Part shown: piece after piece, positions 8,701 through 17,095 of the stretch
Position numbering within the stretch: the stretch's first letter is position 1
Layout of the letters: the number at the start of each line of letters is the position of its first letter
From: Streptomyces sp. NBC_01408
GTDB lineage: Bacteria > Actinomycetota > Actinomycetes > Streptomycetales > Streptomycetaceae
Assembly: GCF_026340255.1 (NCBI RefSeq)
Contig: NZ_JAPEPJ010000001.1
Location: forward strand, 1,116,001-1,180,000
Direction: 5' to 3'
Length of the DNA: 64,000 bases
Program-made: the position numbers and the translations under genes
Notes under the pieces: generated by a model
Seen by the model: the letters and a program-made list of their open reading frames with translations, nothing else
Database searches by the model: none
What the model was told of the DNA's origin: nothing

Positions 8701-9544
8701 CCGTGAACCGCTGGGCATCGCCTATTCGCCGTGCCCGAACGACACCTTCGTCTTCGACGCCTGGGCGCACGGCCGCATCCCCGGCGCGCCCGCCCTGGAC
8801 GTCACCTTCGCCGACATCGACGTCACCAACGGCATGGCCGAGCGCGGCGAGCTGGACGTGCTGAAGGTCTCGTACGCCGTGCTGCCCTGGGTGCTGGAGG
8901 AGTACGCGCTGCTGCCCTGCGGCGGGGCGCTGGGGCGCGGCTGCGGCCCGTTGGTCCTCACCCGTGAGCCCGGCCTGGAGCTGGCCGGGAAGACGGTCGC
9001 CGTGCCGAGCGAACGGTCCACCGCCTACCTGCTGTTCCGGCTGTGGGCGGCCGACGTGCTGCCCGAGGGCGTCGGCAAGGTGGTCGTGCTGCCGTTCAAC
9101 GAGATCATGCCGGCGGTCCGCGACGGCCGGGTGGACGCCGGACTGGTCATCCACGAGGCCCGGTTCACGTACCGGGACTACGGACTGCACTGCCTGGCCG
9201 ACATGGGCGAGCACTGGGAATCCACGACGGGTCTGCCGATCCCGCTCGGCGCGATCATCGCCAAGCGGGCGCTGGGCGCGGAGCGGCTGCACGCGCTGGC
9301 CGAGGCGGCCCGTACGTCGGTACGGATGGCCTGGGCGGACCCGCAGGCCTCCCGCCCGTACGTGCGCGCCCACGCCCAGGAGCTGGACCCGGCGGTCGCC
9401 GACCAGCACATCGGGCTCTACGTCAACGAGTTCACCGCGGACCTCGGCGACGCCGGATACGCGGCGGTGCGGGGGCTGCTGACCCGGGCCGCGGCCGAGG
9501 GCCTGGTGCCCGCCCTGGCGCCGGGGGCGCTGGACTTCCCCTGA
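8687..9544 (+). CDS. mqnD: 1,4-dihydroxy-6-naphthoate synthase MqnD
   Basis: A 285-residue periplasmic-binding-fold enzyme that turns cyclic dehypoxanthine futalosine into 1,4-dihydroxy-6-naphthoate for menaquinone. The family signature IAYSPCPNDTFVFDAW is at residues 11-26, with DIDVTN around 48 and LDVLKVSYA around 60. The ATG at 8687 follows GGGGAG and lies inside the mqnB tail. With mqnB this is half of the futalosine set; mqnA, mqnC and the later genes are not in the window. Confidence 0.93.
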   Translation: MSTGDREPLGIAYSPCPNDTFVFDAWAHGRIPGAPALDVTFADIDVTNGMAERGELDVLKVSYAVLPWVLEEYALLPCGGALGRGCGPLVLTREPGLELAGKTVAVPSERSTAYLLFRLWAADVLPEGVGKVVVLPFNEIMPAVRDGRVDAGLVIHEARFTYRDYGLHCLADMGEHWESTTGLPIPLGAIIAKRALGAERLHALAEAARTSVRMAWADPQASRPYVRAHAQELDPAVADQHIGLYVNEFTADLGDAGYAAVRGLLTRAAAEGLVPALAPGALDFP

Positions 9545-9550
9545 CGACGG

Positions 9551-9581
9551 AGCCCCGCCGCTCGGAGTGAGCGGCGGGGCT
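9551..9581. terminator. Terminator between mqnD and the cold-shock-domain gene
   Basis: Perfect 12-bp stem AGCCCCGCCGCT / AGCGGCGGGGCT with a 7-base loop, followed by TCGTCGT. It serves the convergent mqnD and csd genes. Confidence 0.85.
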
Positions 9582-9614
9582 TCGTCGTCGTGGTCCGTGC
9601 GGACGGGCGTACCG

Positions 9615-10007
9615 TCAGACGTCGAGCTGGTCGGCCACCGCGCGCAGCAGGCCGGCGATCTTCGCGCCGTGCACCTTGTCGGGGTACCGGCCGCGCTCCA
9701 GCATCGGGGTGATGTTCTCCAGCAGGGTCGTCAGGTCCTGCACGATCGAGGCGAGGTCGTCGGGCTTGCGGCGCTGCGCGGCCGCGACGGACGGCGCCGG
9801 GTCGAGCACCGTCACCGACAGTGCCTGGTCCCCTCGCTGGCCTGCGACGACACCGAACTCGACGCGCTGACCGGGCTTGAGGGACTCGACGCCGCTGGGA
9901 AGCACCGACGAGTGGACGAAGACGTCGCCGCCGTCGTCACGGGAGAGGAAGCCGAAGCCCTTCTCGCTGTTGAACCACTTGACCTTGCCGGTAGGCAAAG
10001 CACGCAC
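9615..10007 (-). CDS. Cold-shock-domain protein with C-terminal helical extension
   Basis: A 130-residue protein. Residues 5-70 are a cold-shock domain with the RNP1 motif KGFGFLSRD and the RNP2 motif DVFVHSS, so it should bind single-stranded RNA or DNA. Unlike the 67-residue Csp proteins it carries a further 60 residues, rich in Leu and charged residues (DLASIVQDLTTLLENI), that look helical and may mediate dimerisation. The GTG at 10007 gives MRALPTGKVKW; a TTG three codons later would give MPTGKVKW, closer to the usual family start. Confidence 0.85.
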   Translation of the reverse strand: MRALPTGKVKWFNSEKGFGFLSRDDGGDVFVHSSVLPSGVESLKPGQRVEFGVVAGQRGDQALSVTVLDPAPSVAAAQRRKPDDLASIVQDLTTLLENITPMLERGRYPDKVHGAKIAGLLRAVADQLDV

Positions 10008-10227
10008 CCCGTCTCACATACCCGAAACCGAACCAACATGTCTCAGCAGGTCAGGGTATCCATGTACCAAGGCCGTGACTGCCTGCCATTGCTGTGAAGA
10101 GTCTCCCCTCACAACCACCCCGTCAAGCATGGCCGAAGGCCCTCTGCCCGGAACTCGTCCATGGGAGGGCCGGACCCTCCGGAGGGAGGCGACCGGCCCG
10201 TGGCGCGGCGGGAACTACCCTGGTGCG

Positions 10228-10479
10228 GTGACTGATACTTCTCGCGTCGACGAAGCGCGGCCCGGCGACGGACTGGTCAAGGCCGGCGGCATCGTGTTCA
10301 TCGCGGGCGCCGTGGCCACGCTGGTGACGATGACCCCGCTGTTCCTGGACATCGACCCGTTCCCCTCGTACGCGTGGGCCGTGTGCATGCTGATGGGCGT
10401 CGGCTTCGCCGTCTCGGCGGCGGGCGTGCTCCGCTCGGCCGCGGCGCAGCGCCGGGCGGCCCGGGAGTCGCAGGCCTGA
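10228..10479 (+). CDS. Small two-helix membrane protein
   Basis: An 83-residue protein with two predicted membrane helices (about residues 20-38 and 50-70) and a short basic C-terminus (RSAAAQRRAARES). The GTG at 10228 is chosen because the upstream part of the open frame overlaps the antisense cold-shock gene and has no protein-like character. No known domain. It is convergent with the HAD hydrolase gene. Similar short proteins are widespread in Streptomyces as unknowns. Confidence 0.6.
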   Translation: MTDTSRVDEARPGDGLVKAGGIVFIAGAVATLVTMTPLFLDIDPFPSYAWAVCMLMGVGFAVSAAGVLRSAAAQRRAARESQA

Positions 10480-10503
10480 GCCCGCCCGGGCCGGTCCGGT
10501 GGC

Positions 10504-11130
10504 CTAGGCCGCCTGCCCGGCCACGTACTGCGTGAGCCAGTCCGGCAGCGCGGTCAGGTCCGGGAGCACCACGTCGGCGCCCGCCGCCCGCAGTTCCGGC
10601 TCCGGGCACGGACCGGTCGGCACCGCCACCGACAGCGCGCCGGCCGTACGGGCCCCGCGTACGTCGCCCACGTGGTCGCCGACGTAGACCTGCGCCCCGT
10701 ACTCGCGCAGCGCACCGGCCTTGGCCTCCGCCCACAGCCAGCCGATGACGGCGTCGGGCTCGATGCCGAGGTGCGCCAGGTGCAGGCGGGCGTTGGGCTC
10801 GTGCTTGGCGGTGACGACGATCGCGCGGCCGCCGAGCGCCTGGACGGCCTCGATCGCCTCGCGGGCGCCGGGCATCGCCGGGGTCGGCTCGATGGCGTGC
10901 GTGGGGTAGATCTCCCGGTAGCGGTCCGCCATGGCCGGGATCTCGGCCTCCGGGAACCAGTACGCGAGCTCCTGGTCCAGCGGCGGACCGAGGCGCGTGA
11001 CCGCCTCGTCGGCGTCGATGTACGTACCCGTCTCGGCCGACAGGGCGAGATACGCGGCCTTGATGCCCGGGCGCGAATCGATGAGGGTCATGTCGAGGTC
11101 GAAGCCGACGGTGAGGTTCATACCGGCCAT
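10504..11130 (-). CDS. HAD-family hydrolase (phosphatase-like)
   Basis: A 208-residue haloacid-dehalogenase phosphohydrolase. Motif I is GFDLDMTLIDS (nucleophile Asp at about 10), the cap lies between residues 20 and 80, motif II is around IVVTAK at 105, and motif IV is VGDHVGDVRGA near 155. It resembles phosphoglycolate phosphatase-type enzymes; the substrate is unknown. Either the ATG at 11130 or the one at 11121 may be used. It diverges from the iron-uptake genes, so the intergenic iron box could affect both. Confidence 0.8.
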   Translation of the reverse strand: MAGMNLTVGFDLDMTLIDSRPGIKAAYLALSAETGTYIDADEAVTRLGPPLDQELAYWFPEAEIPAMADRYREIYPTHAIEPTPAMPGAREAIEAVQALGGRAIVVTAKHEPNARLHLAHLGIEPDAVIGWLWAEAKAGALREYGAQVYVGDHVGDVRGARTAGALSVAVPTGPCPEPELRAAGADVVLPDLTALPDWLTQYVAGQAA

Positions 11131-11161
11131 TGTGCCGATCCGGGCCGCCGGAAGGAGAACG

Positions 11162-11185
11162 TAGACTTAGGTCCGCCTTACCAGA
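11162..11185 (+). promoter_or_regulatory. Iron box (DmdR/DtxR-type operator) overlapping a -10 box
   Basis: TTAGGTCCGCCTTACCAGA at 11167-11185 matches 13 of 19 positions of the Streptomyces iron-box consensus TTAGGTTAGGCTAACCTAA. It overlaps TAGACT (11162-11167), a good -10 hexamer, and ends about 8-17 bases before the permease start. Iron-bound DmdR1 would block transcription of the importer. Confidence 0.7.
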
Positions 11186-11201
11186 TCATGAAATGGGTGA
11201 C

Positions 11202-12221
11202 ATGTCTGCCCCCGCCCTCCGACGTGCCCTGACGACCCGTCGTACCGGGTGGACGGCAGCCGCTTTCGCCGCGCTGATATGCGCGGTGCTCCTCTCCCTC
11301 GCAGTCGGCGCGCGCCCCGTGCCGCTCTCCGAGGTCTGGGACGCCCTCTTCCGCGGCGCGACCGGCCCCGACGCCGAGGTGGTGCGGACCCTGCGGGTGC
11401 CCCGCACGCTCGTCGCCCTGATGGTGGGGGCGGGCCTGGCCCTCGCCGGGACCGCCCTCCAGGGCATCACCCGCAACCCGATCGCCGACCCCGGCATCCT
11501 CGGCATCAGCCAGGGCGCCGGGGTCGCGGTCGTCTGCGCCATCGCCTTCGCCGGGGTGCACACCCTGGGCGGCTACGTGTGGTTCGCCTTCGCCGGGGCG
11601 GCCGCCGCCTCCGTCGCCGTGTACGCCGTCGCCTCCGGCGGGCGCGGCGGCGCGACCCCCGTGAAGCTGGCGCTGGGCGGGGCCGCGATCAACGCCCTGC
11701 TGGTGTCGGTCACCACGGCGGTGCTGACGACGAAGGCCCGGGCGCTGGACGAGTTCCGCTTCTGGCAGGTCGGCTCGGTGGCCGGCCGGGACCTGGAGGT
11801 CGTCCACCAGATCTGGCCCTTCCTGCTGATCGGCGCCGTGCTGGTGCTCTCCGTGGCCCGCGGGCTCGACGCCCTCGCGCTCGGCGAGGACGTGGCCCAG
11901 GGGCTCGGCCAGAACGTGGCCGCCGTACGGATCGTCGGCGGGCTCGGGGCCACCGTGCTGACCGGCGCCGCCGTCGCGGCGGCCGGGCCGATCGCCTTCA
12001 TCGGCCTCGCGGTCCCGCACATCGCGCGGGCCGTCGTGGGCGGCGACCACCGCTGGGTGCTGCCGATGGCCCTGCTGATCGGGCCGGTGATGCTGCTGGT
12101 CGCGGATGTGATCGGGCGGGTCGTGGTGCCGCCCGGCGAGGTCCCGGCCGGGGTGATGACGGCCCTGATCGGGGTGCCGTTCCTGGTCACGCTGGTCCGC
12201 CGGAAGGCGGTCGCCGCATGA
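11202..12221 (+). CDS. Iron-siderophore ABC transporter permease (FecCD family), first subunit
   Basis: A permease of about 339 residues with nine or ten membrane helices. Family landmarks are the [20 protein letters not shown] block, the [19 protein letters not shown] segment near residue 90, and the late [15 protein letters not shown] segment around 265. It imports ferric siderophores with its partner permease and ATPase. The ATG at 11202 is used; an in-frame ATG at 11193 is the alternative. The iron box directly upstream fits iron repression. No substrate-binding protein gene is adjacent. Confidence 0.85.
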   Translation: MSAPALRRALTTRRTGWTAAAFAALICAVLLSLAVGARPVPLSEVWDALFRGATGPDAEVVRTLRVPRTLVALMVGAGLALAGTALQGITRNPIADPGILGISQGAGVAVVCAIAFAGVHTLGGYVWFAFAGAAAASVAVYAVASGGRGGATPVKLALGGAAINALLVSVTTAVLTTKARALDEFRFWQVGSVAGRDLEVVHQIWPFLLIGAVLVLSVARGLDALALGEDVAQGLGQNVAAVRIVGGLGATVLTGAAVAAAGPIAFIGLAVPHIARAVVGGDHRWVLPMALLIGPVMLLVADVIGRVVVPPGEVPAGVMTALIGVPFLVTLVRRKAVAA

Positions 12222-13339
12222 GCGCCCCTTCCTCGTCGGCCCCGGCAGGGACCTCCTCCGCGTCCGCGTCCGCCCCGGCAGGGACCTCCTCCGCCTCCGC
12301 CGTGCCCTACGGCTACCGGCTCCTGCGGGCCGGCGGCCGGGGCTCCTTCCTGCTGCACCGCCGGGCGGCGCTCGTGGCACTGGCCCTCGCCGTCCTGCTG
12401 GCCGGGGTCTGCGTCGCGTACCTGTCCCTCGGCGAATCCACCGTCGCACCCGGCGAGGTCGTCAAGGTGCTCCTCGGGCAGCCCTCGCCGGAGGAGCTGG
12501 TCGTCGGCACGCTGCGGCTGCCCCGGCTGACGGCCGGACTGCTCGTCGGCCTCGCCTTCGGGGTCGCGGGCGCGCTGATCCAGACCGTGGCCCGCAATCC
12601 GCTGGCCTCCCCCGACATCATCGGGATCAGCCAGGGTGCCAGTGCGGTCACGGTGGCCGCGCTGACCTTCGGACTGACCTCGTACGCCGTACTGCCCTAC
12701 CTGTCCGTGCTCGGCGGTGTCCTCGCGGCCGTGCTGGTCTACGTCTTCGCGTGGCGCGGCGGTCTGCACGCGACCCGGTTCGTCCTCATCGGCATCGGCT
12801 TCGCCATCGCGCTGAAGTCGGTGACGACCCTGCTGATGACCAAGGGCGACTACCTCGTCGCGCAGCAGGCGCAGATCTGGATGACCGGATCCCTCAACGG
12901 CCGCGGCTGGGACGTGGCCGCACCCCTGGCGTGGGTGCTGCTGCTCCTGCTGCCCGGCGTGCTGTGGGCGGCGCGGGCGCAGCGCACGATCTCCCTCGAC
13001 GACGACACGGCCACCGCGCTCGGCGTCCGCCTGGGCCGGGTCCGGCTCGGGCTCATCGCCCTCGGCGTCGTCCTGGCGTCGGTGGCCACGGGAGCCGCCG
13101 GGCCGGTGGACTTCGTGGCGCTGCTCGCACCGCAGATCGCGCGGCGCATGACGCGGACCGCGCAGATCCCGCTGCTGTGCTCGGCCCTGACGGGCGCGGT
13201 GATCGTGGTGTCCGCCGATCTCCTCGCGCGCAGGCTGCTGTCGCCGACCGAACTCCCCGTGGGCGTGCTGACCGCCGCCGTCGGGGCCCCGTACCTGATC
13301 TGGCTGCTCGTCCGCAGCCGTACCGGAGGCAAGTCTTGA
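12218..13339 (+). CDS. Iron-siderophore ABC transporter permease (FecCD family), second subunit
   Basis: A 373-residue FecCD permease. The ATG overlaps the stop of the first permease (ATGA). The first 30 residues are a Ser/Ala/Pro-rich low-complexity tail containing a near-perfect repeat (PAGTSSASA), absent from the partner and probably cytosolic. The family core has [38 protein letters not shown] and [16 protein letters not shown]. It forms the heterodimeric channel with the preceding gene product. Confidence 0.85.
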   Translation: MSAPSSSAPAGTSSASASAPAGTSSASAVPYGYRLLRAGGRGSFLLHRRAALVALALAVLLAGVCVAYLSLGESTVAPGEVVKVLLGQPSPEELVVGTLRLPRLTAGLLVGLAFGVAGALIQTVARNPLASPDIIGISQGASAVTVAALTFGLTSYAVLPYLSVLGGVLAAVLVYVFAWRGGLHATRFVLIGIGFAIALKSVTTLLMTKGDYLVAQQAQIWMTGSLNGRGWDVAAPLAWVLLLLLPGVLWAARAQRTISLDDDTATALGVRLGRVRLGLIALGVVLASVATGAAGPVDFVALLAPQIARRMTRTAQIPLLCSALTGAVIVVSADLLARRLLSPTELPVGVLTAAVGAPYLIWLLVRSRTGGKS

Positions 13340-14142
13340 GCGCCGAGAGCCGGCTTTCCGCGAGCGCGCTGACGCTCGCCTACGAGGACCGCGTGGTCGT
13401 GGAGGGCCTCGACCTCGCCGTCCCCGACGGCAAGGTGACGGTGATCGTCGGCCCGAACGCGTGCGGCAAGTCCACCACGCTGCGGGCGCTGGGCCGGCTG
13501 CTGAAGCCGAGGTCCGGCGCGGTGCTGCTGGACGGGGCGGCGCTGTCCTCGCTGCCCACCCGGCAGATAGCCCGGGCCATCGGGCTGCTCCCGCAGTCCC
13601 CGGTGGCCCCGGAGGCGATCACGGTGGCGGACCTGGTGGCGCGCGGACGCCAGCCGCACCAGCACTGGTGGCAGCAGTGGTCGCAGGCCGACGAACGGGC
13701 CGTGGTCGACGCGATGGCCCGCACCTCGGTGTCGGACCTCGCGGACCGCCCGGTGGACGCGCTGTCGGGCGGGCAGCGCCAGCGCGTCTGGATCGCAATG
13801 GCGCTGGCCCAGGACACGGACCTGCTGCTGCTGGACGAGCCGACGACCTTCCTGGACATCGCCCACCAGGTGGAGGTCCTGGACCTGGTCCGGCGGCTCA
13901 ACCACGAACGCGGCCGCACGGTCGTCGCCGTCCTCCACGACGTGAACCAGGCGGCCCGTTACGCGGACCACCTGGTGGCGATGAAGGCGGGCCGCGTCGT
14001 CGCCGAGGGGCCCCCGTCGGCGGTGGTCACCGCCGACCTGGTCCGCGAGGTCTTCGGTCTCGAATCGATCGTCATACCCGACCCGGTCACCGGCTCCCCG
14101 CTGGTCGTCCCGACCGCGCCCTGGTCCTCCCCGGCGGCCTGA
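13336..14142 (+). CDS. Iron-siderophore ABC transporter ATP-binding protein
   Basis: A 268-residue FepC-type ATPase. Walker A is GPNACGKST near residue 37, the signature is [12 protein letters not shown] near 140, Walker B is [12 protein letters not shown] near 160, and the H-loop is VLHDVNQ. The start is TTG, supported by GGAGGC five bases before it and by overlap with the preceding stop. It powers the two permeases. The three genes form one operon; the lipoprotein receptor must be encoded elsewhere. Confidence 0.9.
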   Translation: MSAESRLSASALTLAYEDRVVVEGLDLAVPDGKVTVIVGPNACGKSTTLRALGRLLKPRSGAVLLDGAALSSLPTRQIARAIGLLPQSPVAPEAITVADLVARGRQPHQHWWQQWSQADERAVVDAMARTSVSDLADRPVDALSGGQRQRVWIAMALAQDTDLLLLDEPTTFLDIAHQVEVLDLVRRLNHERGRTVVAVLHDVNQAARYADHLVAMKAGRVVAEGPPSAVVTADLVREVFGLESIVIPDPVTGSPLVVPTAPWSSPAA

Positions 14143-14260
14143 CACCAGCCCCCGGACCCGGTGGTGACCACAGGGTGAGACCTTCGCATTCGTGCTCAAC
14201 CTTTTCCGTGCGGCAGCGCTCAGGACAGGGACGAGAGACACGAATTGAAGGGGAGGGCGG

Positions 14261-14761
14261 ATGCCGTCAGGCACCGAGCACGACTTCGAGGCCTTTGCCC
14301 GGGCCACTCAGCGCCGGCTGTACCGGACCGCGTACCTGCTGTGCGGGAACGCGGACAGTGCACGCGATCTGACCCAGACGACGCTCGCGAAGCTGTTCCA
14401 GCACTGGCGGCGGGTGTCCGCCGCCGACCATCCCGAGGCGTACGCGAGGACCGTGCTGACGCGTACCTTCCTCGCCGAGCGAAGACGGCGGCTGCGGGAC
14501 CTGCTGGCCCACACGCACGCCGACCCGCCGCCCGTGCCCGGGCACGCCGAGCTGCGCGTCACCCTGCTCGCCGCACTGGCCGCACTGCCGCCGCGGGCCC
14601 GGGCCATGGTCGTCCTGCGCTACTGGGAGGACCTGAGCACCGAGACGGTCGCCCAGCTGCTGCGGTGCAGCGAGGGCACGGTCAAGAGCCAGTGCTCGCG
14701 CGCCCTCGCGAAGCTGCGCACGCAGCTCGGCGAGGCCCACATCTACGCCACCGAGAGCTGA
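14261..14761 (+). CDS. ECF sigma factor of the SigE-type subfamily
   Basis: A 166-residue RNA polymerase sigma factor. Region 2 covers residues 8-75, with FEAFARATQRRLYRTAYLLCGN then ARDLTQTTLAKLF. Region 4 covers residues 105-155, with LPPRARAMVVLRYWEDLS then the recognition helix in CSEGTVKSQCSRALAKLR. The small size and the region 2 sequence match the actinobacterial SigE-family group. GGGAGGGCGG precedes the ATG. It is followed after 9 bases by a membrane protein that may be its regulator. Confidence 0.9.
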   Translation: MPSGTEHDFEAFARATQRRLYRTAYLLCGNADSARDLTQTTLAKLFQHWRRVSAADHPEAYARTVLTRTFLAERRRRLRDLLAHTHADPPPVPGHAELRVTLLAALAALPPRARAMVVLRYWEDLSTETVAQLLRCSEGTVKSQCSRALAKLRTQLGEAHIYATES

Positions 14762-14770
14762 GGAGACGTC

Positions 14771-15631
14771 ATGGGCACCAACGAACACCCCACGGACGAC
14801 GCCATGGCCGCCCGGCTCCTCCGGGCGGCGATGGACCGGACCACCGAGGAACTGCCCCCGCTGCCCGACCTGGCGGGCCCGGCCCGCGCCCAGGGACGGC
14901 GCCGCAGGGCCCGCCTGCGGGCGGCGATCGGCGGCGGGGTGCTGGCCGTCGCCGTGCTCGGCGTGGCCGGGGCCGCCGCGCTGCCGGCCGGCTCCGGGAA
15001 GGCCGCCGGGGTGGACGAGGTGGCCGCCGCACCGTCGGCCTCGGCACCCGCCCAGGCCTCGACTTCGCCGTCCGGCCCGCCGCCGCCGGTCCACATCGAA
15101 CCGAGCCCGGGCGAATCCTCGATGGCCCAGCTGCCGCCCGCCGAACGGATCCGGCAGGAGAGCTTCCAGGACCAGGCCGTCGCCGTGCTCCAGGACCTGC
15201 TGCCCGAGTCGGTCGGCACCGTGCAGCGGACCGACCTCGCGGTGCGCCAGTACCAGGCCACGAAGGACGGCAGCACGTTCACCGTCATCTTCTCGGTACG
15301 GCCCACGAGCGGGTCCGGCGACGGCCAACGGGTCTGCGTCGAGGTCAAGGGGCAGACCTGCAGGACGGCCACTTTGCCCGGCGGCATCCTGGCCACCGCG
15401 GCGACCAACCCCGAAGGCGACGGCGCAGTCACCGTGTCCCGGGTCTCCTTCCGCTACGGCACCAGCGACGTCCTGCTGTACATCGGCGCGGACTCCACGA
15501 CGAACACCTCCGCACCCGTCACCAAGGACCAGCTCCTGACCCTGGCCAAGTCCCCCGCCTTCCTCGGCCTCGTCAAAACGGCCGACAGCCACCCGATGGA
15601 ACAAAAACAAACGATCACCCACGGCGGCTGA
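14771..15631 (+). CDS. Single-pass membrane protein, possible partner of the ECF sigma factor
   Basis: A 286-residue protein with a cytosolic N-terminus of about 50 residues (TDDAMAARLLRAAMDRTTEELPPLPDLAGPARAQGRRRRAR), one membrane helix at about 55-75, then an Ala/Pro-rich linker and an external domain. This is the usual layout of SigE-family partner proteins, although no zinc anti-sigma motif (HxxxCxxC) is present. A GAGGAGAC ribosome site supports the ATG. The external domain has two Cys (QRVCVEVKGQTCRT). Sensing of an envelope signal is inferred from its position only. Confidence 0.65.
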   Translation: MGTNEHPTDDAMAARLLRAAMDRTTEELPPLPDLAGPARAQGRRRRARLRAAIGGGVLAVAVLGVAGAAALPAGSGKAAGVDEVAAAPSASAPAQASTSPSGPPPPVHIEPSPGESSMAQLPPAERIRQESFQDQAVAVLQDLLPESVGTVQRTDLAVRQYQATKDGSTFTVIFSVRPTSGSGDGQRVCVEVKGQTCRTATLPGGILATAATNPEGDGAVTVSRVSFRYGTSDVLLYIGADSTTNTSAPVTKDQLLTLAKSPAFLGLVKTADSHPMEQKQTITHGG

Positions 15632-15956
15632 CCAACGCCTCCCAAGCCCCGCCGGGGCATCTCCAGCCCCGGCGGGGGATCTCCACCCCCGGGGCATCTC
15701 AAGCCCCGCCGGGGGCATCTTCAGCCCCGCCGGCGATTGAGGCGCGGGGTCCGGGGCAGCGCCCCGGCAACCGGCCCGCAGGCGGGCATCTCAAGCCCTG
15801 CCGGGGGCATCTCCAGCCCCGCCGGCGTTTGAGGCGCGGGGTCCGGGGCAGCGCCCCGGCAACCGGCCCGCAGACGGCGAGCCGACCGGACCGGAGGTCA
15901 GCGGCGGAGCCCCGGGAAGCCGGGCCGCAGGTGGGAAGGGCTGGCCGGACCGGAGG
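15632..15956. repeat. Cluster of GC-rich 3'-end palindromes and a direct repeat
   Basis: 325 bases without a gene. Two nearly full copies of the genus-typical double hairpin (15722-15767 and 15814-15859) are preceded by several truncated copies of its CAGCCCCGCCGG head. A separate exact 22-base direct repeat occurs at 15886-15907 and 15945-15966. Its second copy covers the stop codon of the next gene. Confidence 0.8.
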
Positions 15957-16964
15957 TCAGCGGCGGGAACGCCACACCAGGTACGCCGCCGAGGCCAGCC
16001 CCGCCCCCCGCAGGAGCCACGGCCACATGCCCGTCAGCGCCCCGCTGAGCTGGTCCTCGGCCAGGACCTCGCCCCATTTGCCGTTCATCCGGCCCCACAG
16101 CCACACCCCCGCCCCCGCGACGACCACCCCCGGCGGCCCGAAGACGGCCCACTTGCGCTCGGCCGGGCCCAGCAGCCGCGAGGCGTAGGGGAGCAGCCAG
16201 CCGACGACGAGGAGCAGCCAGTAGCTGCTGATCACGCCGGCGACGAGGACGGCCGCCGCGAGGAGCAGGAAGGTGTTCGGCCGGGGCCGGGGGGCCGCCG
16301 CGGCCGCCGCCGGGGCCGCCGGCGCGGGCTTCGCCGCCTGCGCCTCCTTCCGCGCCCGCCGCCGCTCGCGCAGGAACCGTACGAGGGTCCGCCCGCGCTC
16401 CCCCGCCGAAGCCGGAGCCGCAGCCCCCGCAGCCGGCTGCGCCTCCTCCGCCTCCTCCCGCCCCTCCTCGTACAGGTCCGGGATCTCGATGCCGCCCGCG
16501 AAGCCCTCCACCTGCGGGCCCGCCCCGTACGGCCCGGCGGCGACGCGCCACCAGTCGGGTTCGGCCCCGCCGGAGGGGCCGAGTTCGTCGAGCCCGGCCA
16601 GGTGCGGCGGCACGTTCACGGGCTCCGCCGCCGGGCGCGGCTCGGGCGTGCTCTTGCGCCGCAGCCGGCCCGGCCCGCGCTGGGTGGGCACGGCCGGGGC
16701 GGGACCGGGGTCGGGGGCGGCCGCCGACGGGGTTCCGGTGGCCGCGAGGGTGTCCAGGACCTCCTCCGGGGTGCCGATCCGGTCCAGGATGCGGCGTACG
16801 GCGGCCGGGGTCTCCGGTTCGTACTTGGCGCGCCGACGGTCGATCTCGTCCCGCAGCCCCGCCACCAGCCGCATCCGGTCGCCCGAGGACAGCTGCCGCC
16901 GCTGCGCCAAGTCCCCGACGCGGCTCAGATATTCGTAGACCAGGTGGTCGCTCTCGATCCCCAT
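15957..16964 (-). CDS. Membrane protein with N-terminal HAAS-like domain
   Basis: A protein of about 335 residues. Residues 1-70 (YEYLSRVGDLAQRR, then LVAGLRDEIDRRRAKY, then RILDRIGTPEEVLD) have the helical pattern and the closing GTPEEVL of HAAS/DUF1700-type signalling domains. A Pro/Ala/charged linker of about 140 residues follows, then three or four membrane helices in the last 100 residues. The ATG at 16964 is preceded by GGGAGGAG, which rules out the longer open frame upstream. Function is unknown; such proteins often act as membrane-bound regulators. Confidence 0.7.
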   Translation of the reverse strand: MGIESDHLVYEYLSRVGDLAQRRQLSSGDRMRLVAGLRDEIDRRRAKYEPETPAAVRRILDRIGTPEEVLDTLAATGTPSAAAPDPGPAPAVPTQRGPGRLRRKSTPEPRPAAEPVNVPPHLAGLDELGPSGGAEPDWWRVAAGPYGAGPQVEGFAGGIEIPDLYEEGREEAEEAQPAAGAAAPASAGERGRTLVRFLRERRRARKEAQAAKPAPAAPAAAAAAPRPRPNTFLLLAAAVLVAGVISSYWLLLVVGWLLPYASRLLGPAERKWAVFGPPGVVVAGAGVWLWGRMNGKWGEVLAEDQLSGALTGMWPWLLRGAGLASAAYLVWRSRR

Positions 16965-17095
16965 GCCCCGGCTCCTCCCGTACCGCCTGCCGGAACCGTA
17001 GCGCGTGCGCCCGTGGAGCGGTCCCGGGCTCAGCGGATACCGTTGGCCGGATGGGGACCGGCCGACTGACCGGCCGACGCGACCAGGAGGCGACT

